A DNA stretch of 64,000 nucleotides. It comes from UBA2040 sp963977135. GTDB taxonomy: Bacteria; Bacteroidota; Bacteroidia; Flavobacteriales_D; Crocinitomicaceae. Under the pieces are notes generated by a model. It worked only from the letters and a program-made list of their open reading frames with translations. It was not told where the DNA came from and ran no database searches. A program made the position numbers and the translations under genes. Positions 32,948-42,143 of the stretch are shown here, piece after piece. The DNA lies in contig CAXBNN010000004.1 in the NCBI GenBank assembly GCA_963977135.1, positions 186,001-250,000 of the forward strand. The letters are read 5' to 3'. Position 1 is the stretch's first letter, and the number at the start of each line of letters is the position of its first letter.

Positions 32948-34081
32948 GTCTTCTTTTAATAATCGGTTGTAGATTTCTGTATACTTTTTGATTATCACGT
33001 CCTGTGAAAATTGTTTCACAAAATCCCGACCATCACTATACGAGCGTTTTTGCTCAGAAATTGCCATTTCCATTTTATCTGCAAGATCAATTGAGTCGTT
33101 TATTTCAACTTCATCGAACGGAGCTTTTTGAAAATTTGCCAGAAAACCAACTTTTGTTGAAATTATGTGCAATCCAAAAAATAAAGCTTCAGCAAGAACT
33201 ATGGAAAATGTCTCGTAATTAGAATTTAGAATAAAACAGTCGTGGGACTGGTATACATTTGGCATCTCAGAATGGGAGTGAGGACCTAAAAATTGAACAT
33301 AGTCATTCAAATAATTTTTGTCCACAATATCTTGAAGCAGATTTGTATTTTCATCGCTAAGGATAGTCAAACTAAAATTTGTCAAGCCTTTATTCTTCAG
33401 TATTAAAATTGCCTCTAAAATTCCTGAAGTATTTTTCGCTCTATCAACAGTAGAAACATGTAAAAACTTGTACTCTTTAATATTTCTAATTGTCAATGGA
33501 ATTTGTTCCCAAGATTTAAGTAAAATGTTGCCAATAACATTTGTGAACTTTGGATAATTCTTCTCCATTTCAACTTTAAGAAGATCCGAAACGGCAGTAA
33601 TCTCATCTGATTTATAAATTAATCTTTTGAGTCCAGTTCTGTGAATAAGGTTTAGGTCATTATAATTCTCCTTGAAATAAAATGAACCATGCTCGGAATA
33701 AACCATGGGTACATTTAATTCTCGTTTAAACCATAAAAAATGCCACCAATTTGTCATTCCTACATGCGCATGAATTAAATTTATGGATGGAATATAAGTC
33801 TTCACAAATCTCAAAGCCTTACGGTGGGCTTTTATCTTTGACTTATTCATAAATGACTCGCCGTAAAACGACCTGATTTCCTGAAAGTTATCGCTTATTT
33901 TCTCTAAAACAGTTTCACCCGAACGGTAGTCATTTTTAATCAAAACAAGAACGGTAACTTCACATGTTTCGCTCATGATCTCCGCAAATTGCCGAATGTA
34001 ATTACCCAAAAAAGGCTGCCCTTCAGAAGGGTACCAAGAACTTAAAAATAATATGTGCCTTTTCTTATTCAATTGTTTCAA
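32939..34081 (-). CDS. Glycosyltransferase family 4 protein
   Basis: A 380-residue GT-B glycosyltransferase. The N-terminal domain starts H-I-L-F-L-S-S-W-Y-P and the C-terminal GT4 domain has 'F-L-H-V-S-T-V-D-R-A-K-N' and the donor-binding region 'S-N-Y-E-T-F-S-I-V-L-A-E-A-L-F-F-G'. Acceptor and sugar are unknown; envelope polysaccharide is the usual role. I considered BshA because bshB1 is adjacent but the sequence lacks its N-terminal pattern and the gene is convergent. The start is a TTG: an in-frame stop lies two codons upstream and no ATG occurs before the first conserved strand. A second TTG three codons on is possible. A -7-like box is at 34111-34104. Confidence 0.82.
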   Translation of the reverse strand: MKQLNKKRHILFLSSWYPSEGQPFLGNYIRQFAEIMSETCEVTVLVLIKNDYRSGETVLEKISDNFQEIRSFYGESFMNKSKIKAHRKALRFVKTYIPSINLIHAHVGMTNWWHFLWFKRELNVPMVYSEHGSFYFKENYNDLNLIHRTGLKRLIYKSDEITAVSDLLKVEMEKNYPKFTNVIGNILLKSWEQIPLTIRNIKEYKFLHVSTVDRAKNTSGILEAILILKNKGLTNFSLTILSDENTNLLQDIVDKNYLNDYVQFLGPHSHSEMPNVYQSHDCFILNSNYETFSIVLAEALFFGLHIISTKVGFLANFQKAPFDEVEINDSIDLADKMEMAISEQKRSYSDGRDFVKQFSQDVIIKKYTEIYNRLLKEDLI

Positions 34082-34103
34082 ATGCTAAAACAAGCCAAAG
34101 ATG

Positions 34104-34111
34104 CAAATTTA
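34104..34111 (-). promoter_or_regulatory. Candidate -7 box of the glycosyltransferase gene
   Basis: Minus strand reads TAAATTTG (TAnnTTTG), 22 bases before the TTG start at 34081, which supports that start. Confidence 0.4.
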
Positions 34112-34252
34112 TTAACAATCGTGACATCTTAAAATGCAGATACACCCAACTGCAGCGTTAACCAAATATTAATTTTTTAAATTGTTAATATTTAAAGAGT
34201 GAAAACTTCAAGTTCATTGGTTAAATTCGCGTGTAAACTAAATTATTTTTTA

Positions 34253-34639
34253 ATGGAAACTGTGAACGAAATTAAAAGAGATAAAAAAATCTCTTCGTTG
34301 TATATTGACAGTGATGGAGTTTTAGTCACTAAAGTCGACAAGGCTTTAATATCACTTGACGAATTGGACAACAATTTCATAAAAATAAAATCCATTACCA
34401 AAGGGAATGCAGTTTATGGGATTATTGACATAGAACAAAACGGTGATTTAGGCAAGAACTATTTGTCTTATTTAGAAAGAGAATACTCTAAAGTTTATAG
34501 GGCTCTGGCGATAATTACTCCTTCCAAATGGAAACGATTAAAGTCACAGGTTACAAGAAACTTTTCTAAAAGCAAATACCCTGTAAAACTATTTTCGAAC
34601 ACAGATCAGGCCAAAAAATGGCTTAAAGATTTTCTTTAA
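34253..34639 (+). CDS. Small STAS/SpoIIAA-like protein (DUF7793-type), function unknown
   Basis: A 128-residue cytosolic protein. Its pattern, short strands ('L-Y-I-D-S-D-G-V-L-V-T-K'), 'Y-G-I-I-D-I' strand, a helix with R-A-L-A-I-I-T, and a C-terminal 'V-K-L-F-S-N-T-D-Q-A-K-K-W-L' strand and helix, resembles small STAS-fold proteins of Bacteroidota that end in a motif for aligning a last helix. The ATG at 34253 (M-E-T-V-N-E) in an A/T-rich context is preferred; the longer frame from a GTG at 34199 adds 18 unconserved residues. The gene stands alone, followed after 12 bases by a convergent gene. Confidence 0.65.
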   Translation: METVNEIKRDKKISSLYIDSDGVLVTKVDKALISLDELDNNFIKIKSITKGNAVYGIIDIEQNGDLGKNYLSYLEREYSKVYRALAIITPSKWKRLKSQVTRNFSKSKYPVKLFSNTDQAKKWLKDFL

Positions 34640-34651
34640 TATAGAGAAGGT

Positions 34652-36064
34652 TTAACGTAAAGTGCTGGCGCAAACATTTTCTTCTTTTGGCAAACCTGTT
34701 AATTTCAATGCGCCAAAACCACCCAAAATATCAATTCCATTGTGAATTCCATTCGCTTTTAATATCGACATGGCGATGACACTTCTGTATCCTCCAGCGC
34801 AATGCAAATAAAAAGTCTCCTCTTCCGGAAATTCATCAAGATATTTCTTTAATTCATCAAGAGGTGTATATTTTGCTCCAACTATGTGAGCTGATAGAAA
34901 TTCACCTTCTTTTCTGACGTCATACAAAGGTAATTTTTCACTTTTTAATTTATTTTCTAAATCTTCAGCTGAAATAGAAGTAATATCATCCAAAGTTCGT
35001 TCACTTTCTGCCCAGGCCGGTATACCGCCTTTTAAATATCCGAGAATATTATCAAAACCTACACGGCTTAATCGAGTAATTGCCTCTTCTAATCGCTCTT
35101 CGTCAACTACCAAAATAATTGGTGTTTTTGTATCCGCAATAATGGCCCCAACCCAAGGTGCAAATTGACCATCAAGACCAATAAATAAACTTCCTGGAAT
35201 ATGCGCTTTTGAAAACTCACTTTGATGACGAACATCTAATAAAACAGTTCCTTTGTTTTCCAATGCTTTCTCAACATCAGCAGGTGAAAGAGCTTTTTTT
35301 CCTCGTTTCAAAACATCTTCGATAGAAGTATAACCTTCCTTATTCATTTGAACATTCAATGGAAAATAGGCTGGAGGTGGCGCTAATCCATCAGTAAGTT
35401 CTTTTACAAACTCTTCTTTTGTCATATCCGCACGCAAGGCATAATTCGTTTGTTTTTGTTCTCCTAGCAAACCAATCGTTTCTTTGCTCATACTTTTGCC
35501 ACAAGCTGAGCCTGCGCCATGTCCTGGATAAACAGTAACGTCATCGGGAAGAGTCATTATCTTGTTTCTCAAGCTATCGTAGAGGATGCCAGCAAGGTCT
35601 TCCATGGTCATGCTAGCTGCTTTCTGAGCTAAATCTGGCCGACCAACATCTCCTAGGAAAAGTGTATCACCTGAAAACAAAGAATTCTCTTTTCCGTTTT
35701 CATCCAAAAGCAAATAGCATGTACTTTCCATGGTGTGTCCAGGTGTGTGGATAACTCGAATTTTAGCATCGCCAAGAATCAATTCATCACCGTCTTTGGC
35801 AATTGTTGAAGGGAAATTTGTTTCGGCATTTGGACCAAAAATGATTGGTGCACCTGTCAATTCAGACAAAGTTAAATGTCCAGAAACAAAATCCGCATGG
35901 AAATGTGTTTCAAGAATATATTTAATTTTTGCTCCTCGAGAATTTGCTAAATCTATGTATTGTTGAACTTCTCTCAAAGGGTCAATAATTGCAACTTCTC
36001 CATTACTTTCAATGTAATAAGCTCCTTGAGCAAGGCAATTTGTATATATCTGTTGTACTTCCAT
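34652..36064 (-). CDS. CstB-like persulfide dioxygenase-sulfurtransferase (MBL + two rhodanese domains)
   Basis: A 470-residue cytosolic sulfur-metabolism enzyme. Residues 1-200 form a metallo-beta-lactamase domain with the iron site T-H-F-H-A-D-F-V-S-G-H (H54, H56, D58), as in ETHE1-type persulfide dioxygenases. Two rhodanese domains follow: the first (about 255-350) has no catalytic Cys, the loop reading V-V-D-E-E-R, while the second (about 365-460) has the active loop H-C-A-G-G-Y-R-S with Cys at 422. MBL, pseudo-rhodanese and active rhodanese in that order is the layout of Staphylococcus CstB, which oxidises thiol persulfides to thiosulfate. A bacillithiol persulfide substrate is plausible as bshB1 is 1.7 kb away. 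It is transcribed alone, with a -7-like box at 36090-36083. Confidence 0.9.
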   Translation of the reverse strand: MEVQQIYTNCLAQGAYYIESNGEVAIIDPLREVQQYIDLANSRGAKIKYILETHFHADFVSGHLTLSELTGAPIIFGPNAETNFPSTIAKDGDELILGDAKIRVIHTPGHTMESTCYLLLDENGKENSLFSGDTLFLGDVGRPDLAQKAASMTMEDLAGILYDSLRNKIMTLPDDVTVYPGHGAGSACGKSMSKETIGLLGEQKQTNYALRADMTKEEFVKELTDGLAPPPAYFPLNVQMNKEGYTSIEDVLKRGKKALSPADVEKALENKGTVLLDVRHQSEFSKAHIPGSLFIGLDGQFAPWVGAIIADTKTPIILVVDEERLEEAITRLSRVGFDNILGYLKGGIPAWAESERTLDDITSISAEDLENKLKSEKLPLYDVRKEGEFLSAHIVGAKYTPLDELKKYLDEFPEEETFYLHCAGGYRSVIAMSILKANGIHNGIDILGGFGALKLTGLPKEENVCASTLR

Positions 36065-36082
36065 GATCTTAATTAATTATTG

Positions 36083-36090
36083 CAAAGATA
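36083..36090 (-). promoter_or_regulatory. Candidate -7 box of the CstB-like gene
   Basis: Minus strand reads TATCTTTG (TAnnTTTG), 18 bases before the ATG at 36064. No clear -33 element. Confidence 0.45.
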
Positions 36091-36100
36091 CGTATAGCAA

Positions 36101-36134
36101 ATAAAAAAGCTGCTGAACTTTCGATCAACAGCTT
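36101..36134 (-). terminator. Rho-independent terminator of the large BNR-repeat gene
   Basis: On the minus strand a ten-base stem (AAGCTGTTGA with TCAGCAGCTT, one U-G pair) and an eight-base loop are followed by a run of U, 22 bases behind the stop at 36156. Confidence 0.85.
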
Positions 36135-36155
36135 GATATTGTAAATATTTAACCT

Positions 36156-39100
36156 TTAATCTTTCTTCCAATCTTGGTTAGCTCCTTTGGTATAAGGAAT
36201 TGGGATTAAATCTAATTTCTCCGATAGCACTTTAAGTCTCTGTATAGAATCGTCTAGTTTTAAGCGCATTGATAAATACTCTTCAGCAACTATTTGCAAA
36301 TTATCCTGTTGTGTTTGTGTCACTCCGGTGGTGTTTGACATTAAAGAATACTCTGTCATACCCAAACGACCTGATATGCTTGGTAAAGTTTCAATCTCTA
36401 GTGAGGAAAGAACTCTATCTCCCCGCAACGCAATCTCACAATCATTCATTTGCATATTAATCGCTCTCGTTTCTTTCAACAAACTCAAATCAGCATTCGG
36501 GTAGGACAATATGGCTTCTTCAATCAATCGAAGTTTTTCATTCGTTTCTTGAATTAACTTGCTCGTGCCTGAAACTTTTCTTGAATACTCGGCAATCTCA
36601 GAACGAAAGGCATCTAATTCTTGCTTGTTTTCAGCAATTAAAGTCTGATTATTCAATCCTTTAACTTTGAATAGTGTCTCAAAAATCAATTGTTCCGATT
36701 CTCCATTTCTAACAAGATGAACTTCTACAGTATAGTCGCCAGGTGTGACAAGAAATCCTTCATCACCGTCTTCATATCGACCTGGTTTTCTTTTATTTAT
36801 TGTAATCGGTGAAGTGCTCTCTTTGCGTAAATTCCAAACCATACGTGTAGTTCCCTTCGTTGGGCTTGATTTTAAACGCTTTATTTCTTGGCCATCGGAA
36901 TTACGAATTATCCATATTAACTGAGCTTTTTCATCAATTTTCTCTTCTCTAATTTCTTTAATACTTGGATAAAATACATCTTTATTATCTTTCTCTAATT
37001 CCTTTTCTTTCTCTTTACGTATGTCTGAAAGAGTTTTGTAATCATCCTTTATATACAGGGTAAATACTGCCCCAAAAGCAGGATTTTCAGCTGCATACAA
37101 ATCTGCACCTTGCGATCCAGTTCCGCTTAAACCAAGTGGGGAAGAAGGAACATAAAGTAATGCTTCTTTAACTGGAAACAAATATGCCTTTTTATCCAAA
37201 TTATCAGAATTCATTTCTCGAAGTGGAGAATAATCATCCAGAACATAAAATCCACGTCCGAAAGAAGCCGCTACCAAGTCATTCTCTCTTTTTTGAATGT
37301 CCAAATCGTATATTGCAATTGTTGGCAGGCCTCCTAATTTTAACCACTTAGTTCCGCCATCATTTGAAAAATAGCATCCAAATTCGGTGCCGACGAAAAG
37401 TAGATTAGGATCAACGTGGTCTTGACGAATAGCATAAGCAGAACCTCTTTCAGGAAGATCTCCAGAAATGGATTTCCAGCTTTTTCCTTTATCCGAGCTC
37501 TTGAATACGTATGGTTTAAAATCACCCGAACGGTGATTGTTGAAAATTGCGAAAACTACATTTTCATCTGTTGGCGAAGCGTGTAGCATATTGACTCTAG
37601 TATTTGCTGGAACCTCAGAAAAACTGGTTTGTTTCGTCCATTCTTTTCCTTCATTTTCTGAGATACGAATCAAACCATCATCCGTTCCAGCATAGAGTAA
37701 ACCTTTCTTTTTAGGAGATTCATCTAATGCGACAATATTTCCATAAATTGTAGTCGAAGCATTCTTCATTACTGCATCCATCGACCAAACTTGATCCATT
37801 ACCTCCAAACGATTTCTATCAATTTTTTGAGTTAAATCTGGTGAAATAGTAGACCAATCATCACCTCGATTAGTTGATTTAAAAACACGATTCGCCGCAA
37901 AATAAAGTGTTTTATTGTCATGTGGTGAAATCAGTAATGGTGCATCCCAATTCCAACGATAAGCATCTTCGCCTTTTTTTGGCATCGGTTGAATTGGAAC
38001 TTTTTCTCCCGAATTTCTATCGTAACGTACTAACCAACCATATTGCGCTTGAGCATAGGAGATATTCGGATCTATCGGATCTATCGCCGATTCAAATCCA
38101 TCTCCACCATTAGTGATGTACCAATCACTATTCAGAATTCCTGCATTATTAATTGTCCCAGAAGGTCCACCCATAGAGTTGTTATCCTGCGTTCCACCAT
38201 AAATATTGTAAAAAGGGTAGTCATTATCCGTCGCTACTTTATAGAATTGGATGATAGGTAAATTAGCATAGTATTTCCATTCTTTTGCATGGTTATAGGT
38301 TTCGTAAATACCTCCATCACAGCCAACCAACCAATGGTCGCTATTATTTGGATCTATCCAGATACAATGATTGTCAACGTGCTTTTTGTCTTCACCAGTC
38401 ATTTTAAAGGTTTTACCACCATCTTCCGAATGATGCAACCATGTATCCATAGAGAATATCTTATCTTTATTGGTTAGATCACATATTATTTCTTGATAAT
38501 AGTTGCCAGATGTAGAATGCCCAGACATTTTAGACCAGCTTTCTCCTTTATTGGTTGAGCGAAAAAATCCACCTTTATCATCACGACCTTCTATAATAGC
38601 ATATACGTAGTTTTCATCAACAGGAGAAACGGCGATTCCAATTCTACCCATCATTCCCTTCGGTAATCCTGAATTCACTTCGCGCCAAGTTTCACCTCCA
38701 TCGGTCGATTTGTAGATAGTTGATTCTGGTCCACCACCAATATAAGTCCATTCTCTTCGTCTTCTTTGATGAGCTGCTGCGTATAAAATATTCGGATCCT
38801 TTGGATCAATAGCAATTTCAGAAATACCTGTGTTATCTGAAACGAATAAAGTTCGCTTCCATTCTTTTCCTCCATCAGTGGATTTATAAACCCCTCGCTC
38901 ACCTCCAGAACTCCAAACTGGGCCATACGCTGCGACCCAAACTGTATTTTCATTCTTAGGGTGAATAATAATGTTACCGATATGTTCAGAGTTTTTCAAT
39001 CCCATGTTGGTAAAACTATTGCCTCCATCAACTGATTTATATACTCCATCACCATAAGCAACAGATCGCTGGTTGTTGTTTTCACCAGTCCCAACCCAAA

Positions 39101-39434
39101 TAGTGTTTGGATTTGAAGGAGCCAATTCAATACTAGCTATTGAATAAGAACCATATCCATCAAAAACAGGAGTAAACGTCGTTCCGTGGTTACTTGTTTT
39201 CCAAACTCCACCTGATGCTGCTGCAACATACCATAAGTCATGATTGTTGGGGTCTACCGCAATATCAGCTATTCTTCCCGAAGTTAGAGCTGGTCCTACA
39301 TTTCTAAAACTCAAAGCTCCTGTCTTTCCTGCTAGAGGCGAAGCAATTGGTTCTGCCTCTTTCTTCTGGTTTTTCTGAGAAATTACTGGTGCTGCAACAA
39401 GGCACAAGCTCAATACAATGTATATTTTTTTCAT
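36156..39434 (-). CDS. Exported VPS10/BNR-repeat beta-propeller protein (sortilin-like)
   Basis: A 1092-residue secreted protein. The signal peptide (M-K-K-I-Y-I-V-L-S) ends at V-I-S-Q. Residues about 35-740 contain repeated Asp-box/BNR turns of the S-x-D-x-G-x-x-W type (K-S-T-D-G-G-K-E-W, K-S-T-D-G-G-E-T-W, R-S-T-N-K-G-E-S-W, K-S-S-D-K-G-K-S-W), the VPS10/sortilin propeller layout. The rest is a beta-rich domain and a C-terminal coiled helical region (about 960-1060). Such proteins are often labelled 'glycosyl hydrolase', but no sialidase active site is seen. There is no T9SS sorting domain, unlike its divergent paralogue at 39618. The ATG at 39434 is chosen because it starts the signal peptide; one at 39479 is possible. 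Role unknown; a peptide-binding propeller is a reasonable guess. Confidence 0.8.
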   Translation of the reverse strand: MKKIYIVLSLCLVAAPVISQKNQKKEAEPIASPLAGKTGALSFRNVGPALTSGRIADIAVDPNNHDLWYVAAASGGVWKTSNHGTTFTPVFDGYGSYSIASIELAPSNPNTIWVGTGENNNQRSVAYGDGVYKSVDGGNSFTNMGLKNSEHIGNIIIHPKNENTVWVAAYGPVWSSGGERGVYKSTDGGKEWKRTLFVSDNTGISEIAIDPKDPNILYAAAHQRRRREWTYIGGGPESTIYKSTDGGETWREVNSGLPKGMMGRIGIAVSPVDENYVYAIIEGRDDKGGFFRSTNKGESWSKMSGHSTSGNYYQEIICDLTNKDKIFSMDTWLHHSEDGGKTFKMTGEDKKHVDNHCIWIDPNNSDHWLVGCDGGIYETYNHAKEWKYYANLPIIQFYKVATDNDYPFYNIYGGTQDNNSMGGPSGTINNAGILNSDWYITNGGDGFESAIDPIDPNISYAQAQYGWLVRYDRNSGEKVPIQPMPKKGEDAYRWNWDAPLLISPHDNKTLYFAANRVFKSTNRGDDWSTISPDLTQKIDRNRLEVMDQVWSMDAVMKNASTTIYGNIVALDESPKKKGLLYAGTDDGLIRISENEGKEWTKQTSFSEVPANTRVNMLHASPTDENVVFAIFNNHRSGDFKPYVFKSSDKGKSWKSISGDLPERGSAYAIRQDHVDPNLLFVGTEFGCYFSNDGGTKWLKLGGLPTIAIYDLDIQKRENDLVAASFGRGFYVLDDYSPLREMNSDNLDKKAYLFPVKEALLYVPSSPLGLSGTGSQGADLYAAENPAFGAVFTLYIKDDYKTLSDIRKEKEKELEKDNKDVFYPSIKEIREEKIDEKAQLIWIIRNSDGQEIKRLKSSPTKGTTRMVWNLRKESTSPITINKRKPGRYEDGDEGFLVTPGDYTVEVHLVRNGESEQLIFETLFKVKGLNNQTLIAENKQELDAFRSEIAEYSRKVSGTSKLIQETNEKLRLIEEAILSYPNADLSLLKETRAINMQMNDCEIALRGDRVLSSLEIETLPSISGRLGMTEYSLMSNTTGVTQTQQDNLQIVAEEYLSMRLKLDDSIQRLKVLSEKLDLIPIPYTKGANQDWKKD

Positions 39435-39547
39435 AGCGTTTTTTGAATTGCTTAAAATTACCTTTTTCAAATGGTTCATCCAAGCATGAAATATCGCTTT
39501 TTATGAACCTTAGTAATTGACTTGTGAAATATAGTAAAAGTTCATTT

Positions 39548-39576
39548 TTGTACTCAACATGTTTTTATTATCTTCG
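39548..39576 (+). promoter_or_regulatory. Promoter of the T9SS BNR gene
   Basis: TTG (39548-39550), 18 bases, TATCTTCG (39569-39576): the -33/-7 pattern with one mismatch in the -7 box. The start codon is 41 bases on. Confidence 0.5.
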
Positions 39577-39578
39577 TT

Positions 39579-39598
39579 TTTAAGATCTTTATCTTAAA
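39579..39598. repeat. Perfect inverted repeat in the leader of the T9SS BNR gene
   Basis: TTTAAGAT (39579-39586), loop CTTT, ATCTTAAA (39591-39598), directly after the -7 box and ending 19 bases before the ATG. It could be an operator or an mRNA hairpin near the start. Confidence 0.5.
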
Positions 39599-39617
39599 GT
39601 CAGTTCAATCAAAACCT

Positions 39618-42128
39618 ATGAATCATATACAAATTAGAATAATAATAGCTTGCTTGTTTTCTTCCATTATTTTGGTATCTCAAAGCTGCTCTCATTCAAA
39701 TAAATTCGTTCAACAGAATAATGCCAAAGAGCCTCAACCGAATGATTATTGGACTTTAAAGCGCTCACACCCAGTCTATGGATTTGATCAAAAGGCTTAT
39801 TTTAAGGGAATTGAAGAGGTGAAGAAACTCAAAGACAATCCAAAACCTGACGATGGACCGCTATTAAATTTAGATTGGCAGTTTGAAGGACCTACGAATA
39901 TTGGCGGTAGAGTAAATATAATAACCCCTTTAAGCAGACAAAGCGATACAATATTTGCAGGTTCTGTAAATGGAGGGATTTATAGAACTTTTGACGGTGG
40001 CAATACATGGACTCCACTATTTCAAGAATTTACCTATTTGGCAATAGGCTCAATCACAGTTGATCCGTCAAATCCAAACACAATATATGCAGGTACGGGA
40101 GATCGTAATTATGGCGGATATTCATATAACGGAAATGGTTTATATAAATCAACGGACCTCGGAAATACTTGGACTCAGATAGGCATAGGTAATGTCGGTA
40201 TTGTAACTTCATGTATCGTTCATCCAACGAATCCAAATACAATATTGGTTGGTGCATTAGGTTCTGGATTTGAAAAATCGAATGATAGGGGAGTTTATCG
40301 AACTACCGACGGAGGAGCTAACTGGACGAATACCTTGTTCGTTTCCGATTCATCCGGTGTATGCGAAATGATAGCTCATCCAACAAACCCAAACATAGTT
40401 TATGCTTCCACTTTTAATCGATTGAACTTACCCAACAGAAGTATTTCAAAAGGATTTGATTCAAAAATATTTAAATCAACCGATGGAGGTATTACTTGGA
40501 CTCAGCTTACTAATGGGCTTCCAAATTCCCTGTTATCAAGAGTTGGAATCGCTATTTCTGAATCCAATCCGAATAAATTGTATGCGCTTTATGTAGCTGA
40601 CACGTACAACATTTTTGAAATATATGTTAGCACTAATTCTGGGACATCTTGGTCCGCTTTGAACATAGGAGGAACTAATTTAGACGCAAATGCACTTGGT
40701 GGATTTGGTTGGTATTTCGGACGTATTCATGTCAACCCATTTAATGAAAACCATATAGTGGTTCCCGGAGTAGACCAATATGAAAGTATTGATGGAGGGT
40801 CTAATTGGTCGATGAATGTTCCACCATGGTACACATATGAGGTTCACGCAGATAAACATGATCTGTATTTCAAGGATATGAATACAATGATTATTTCTAC
40901 GGATGGTGGAATATACAAAACCACCAATGGAGGAGGTTTATGGTCAGCTTTGGGAGAATTGCCGATAACACAATTTTATCGAGTCAACGCCAACACTTTT
41001 GATCAAAACAAATATGCAGGTGGCGCTCAGGACAATGGAACAGCTTCTGGAAACTTATCTGGTGCTTGGTCTAGAGATTTTGGAGGTGATGGTTTTCAAT
41101 CTTATTATATTAATTCTGAAAACATTACAACATATGAAACCCAAAGAGGGGGATTATACTGGGAAGATGCTTTTTCAGGAACTAATGATATTAGCGTTGA
41201 TAATGAATTTCCAGGCGAAAGAACAAATTGGGACACACCTTATATGCTGTATCAAAATAAAAAGATAACAGTTGGATCATTTAGAGTTTTAACGATGGAC
41301 AACCCTCCTTTTGGAGGATATACACCCATTTCATCTGATCTGACTAGAATTGGAATGGGAGCTACTACATCTGATAGATATAGCACCATTTCTTCATTAA
41401 ACTATAACCCTTTCAACGAAAACGAAATATTGGTAGGCACAAGTGATGGACTTGTATGGAAAGGAAATAGGACTGCAGGAAACTTTGTGAATATAACCGG
41501 AATTCTGCCTTACAAATTTGTATCCTCAGTAAACTACAGTAAAAAGATAAATGGGAAAATATATACGACCATGACAGGGTATTATAACAATTTCTCTCAA
41601 GCTTTGATATACAAAAGTGAAGATGGAGGTTTAACTTGGGCTGATATTTCGTCAAACCTTCCAGCTATTGGAATTAATGCTATGATTACGCGATACATTG
41701 GTGGGGTTGAGGCACTTATTATTGGAACAGACGCTGGCGTGTTCATTTCTAATAACGACGGAGTTTCGTGGACCTTACTCGGAAACAATTTACCTTTAGT
41801 TACGATCACGGCATTAGACATTAACACCAATAACAATAGACTAATTGCTGGAACATTTGGTCGTTCCTTGTGGTCATATGATTTAACTTGGTATCTTGGA
41901 TTAGAAGAAAATAAAACAACTAATCAAGTAATCTCCCCGAACCCAGCCACTGAAACAATTCAATTACAATTACCAGAGGATAAAATTGAAATTTTTAGTA
42001 TTGATGGGCTAAAAATCAAAGAAATTTCAAACTATAGTGCTGGAATGACCATTGATATATCGGCAATCAACAAAGGAGTTTATTTGCTTCGAACAAAAAC
42101 TGATGTTATTCGTTTTATCAAAGAGTAA
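39618..42128 (+). CDS. Surface VPS10/BNR-repeat protein with T9SS sorting domain
   Basis: An 836-residue exported protein. The signal ends with V-S-Q-S-C followed by S-H-S, so it could be processed as a lipoprotein. From about residue 75 to 755 there are BNR/Asp-box repeats (R-T-F-D-G-G-N-T-W, K-S-T-D-L-G-N-T-W, R-T-T-D-G-G-A-N-W, K-S-E-D-G-G-L-T-W) closely matching those of the divergent gene at 36156. The last 70 residues are a type A sorting domain (I-S-P-N-P-A-T-E-T, G-V-Y-L-L-R), directing it through the T9SS. A lipobox together with a T9SS tail is unusual. It is followed after 15 bases by a secreted glutathione peroxidase. Ligand or substrate unknown. Confidence 0.82.
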   Translation: MNHIQIRIIIACLFSSIILVSQSCSHSNKFVQQNNAKEPQPNDYWTLKRSHPVYGFDQKAYFKGIEEVKKLKDNPKPDDGPLLNLDWQFEGPTNIGGRVNIITPLSRQSDTIFAGSVNGGIYRTFDGGNTWTPLFQEFTYLAIGSITVDPSNPNTIYAGTGDRNYGGYSYNGNGLYKSTDLGNTWTQIGIGNVGIVTSCIVHPTNPNTILVGALGSGFEKSNDRGVYRTTDGGANWTNTLFVSDSSGVCEMIAHPTNPNIVYASTFNRLNLPNRSISKGFDSKIFKSTDGGITWTQLTNGLPNSLLSRVGIAISESNPNKLYALYVADTYNIFEIYVSTNSGTSWSALNIGGTNLDANALGGFGWYFGRIHVNPFNENHIVVPGVDQYESIDGGSNWSMNVPPWYTYEVHADKHDLYFKDMNTMIISTDGGIYKTTNGGGLWSALGELPITQFYRVNANTFDQNKYAGGAQDNGTASGNLSGAWSRDFGGDGFQSYYINSENITTYETQRGGLYWEDAFSGTNDISVDNEFPGERTNWDTPYMLYQNKKITVGSFRVLTMDNPPFGGYTPISSDLTRIGMGATTSDRYSTISSLNYNPFNENEILVGTSDGLVWKGNRTAGNFVNITGILPYKFVSSVNYSKKINGKIYTTMTGYYNNFSQALIYKSEDGGLTWADISSNLPAIGINAMITRYIGGVEALIIGTDAGVFISNNDGVSWTLLGNNLPLVTITALDINTNNNRLIAGTFGRSLWSYDLTWYLGLEENKTTNQVISPNPATETIQLQLPEDKIEIFSIDGLKIKEISNYSAGMTIDISAINKGVYLLRTKTDVIRFIKE

Positions 42129-42143
42129 ATTAAAATTATATAA

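Noticed and set aside
32939..34081. BshA (bacillithiol glycosyltransferase) next to bshB1
   Set aside because: The N terminus and donor-site pattern are those of generic GT4 enzymes, and the gene is convergent to bshB1.
36156..39434. Sialidase or other glycoside hydrolase
   Set aside because: Asp-box repeats are shared with VPS10 and photosystem-assembly-type propellers; the sialidase Arg triad and catalytic Tyr/Glu setting are not seen.
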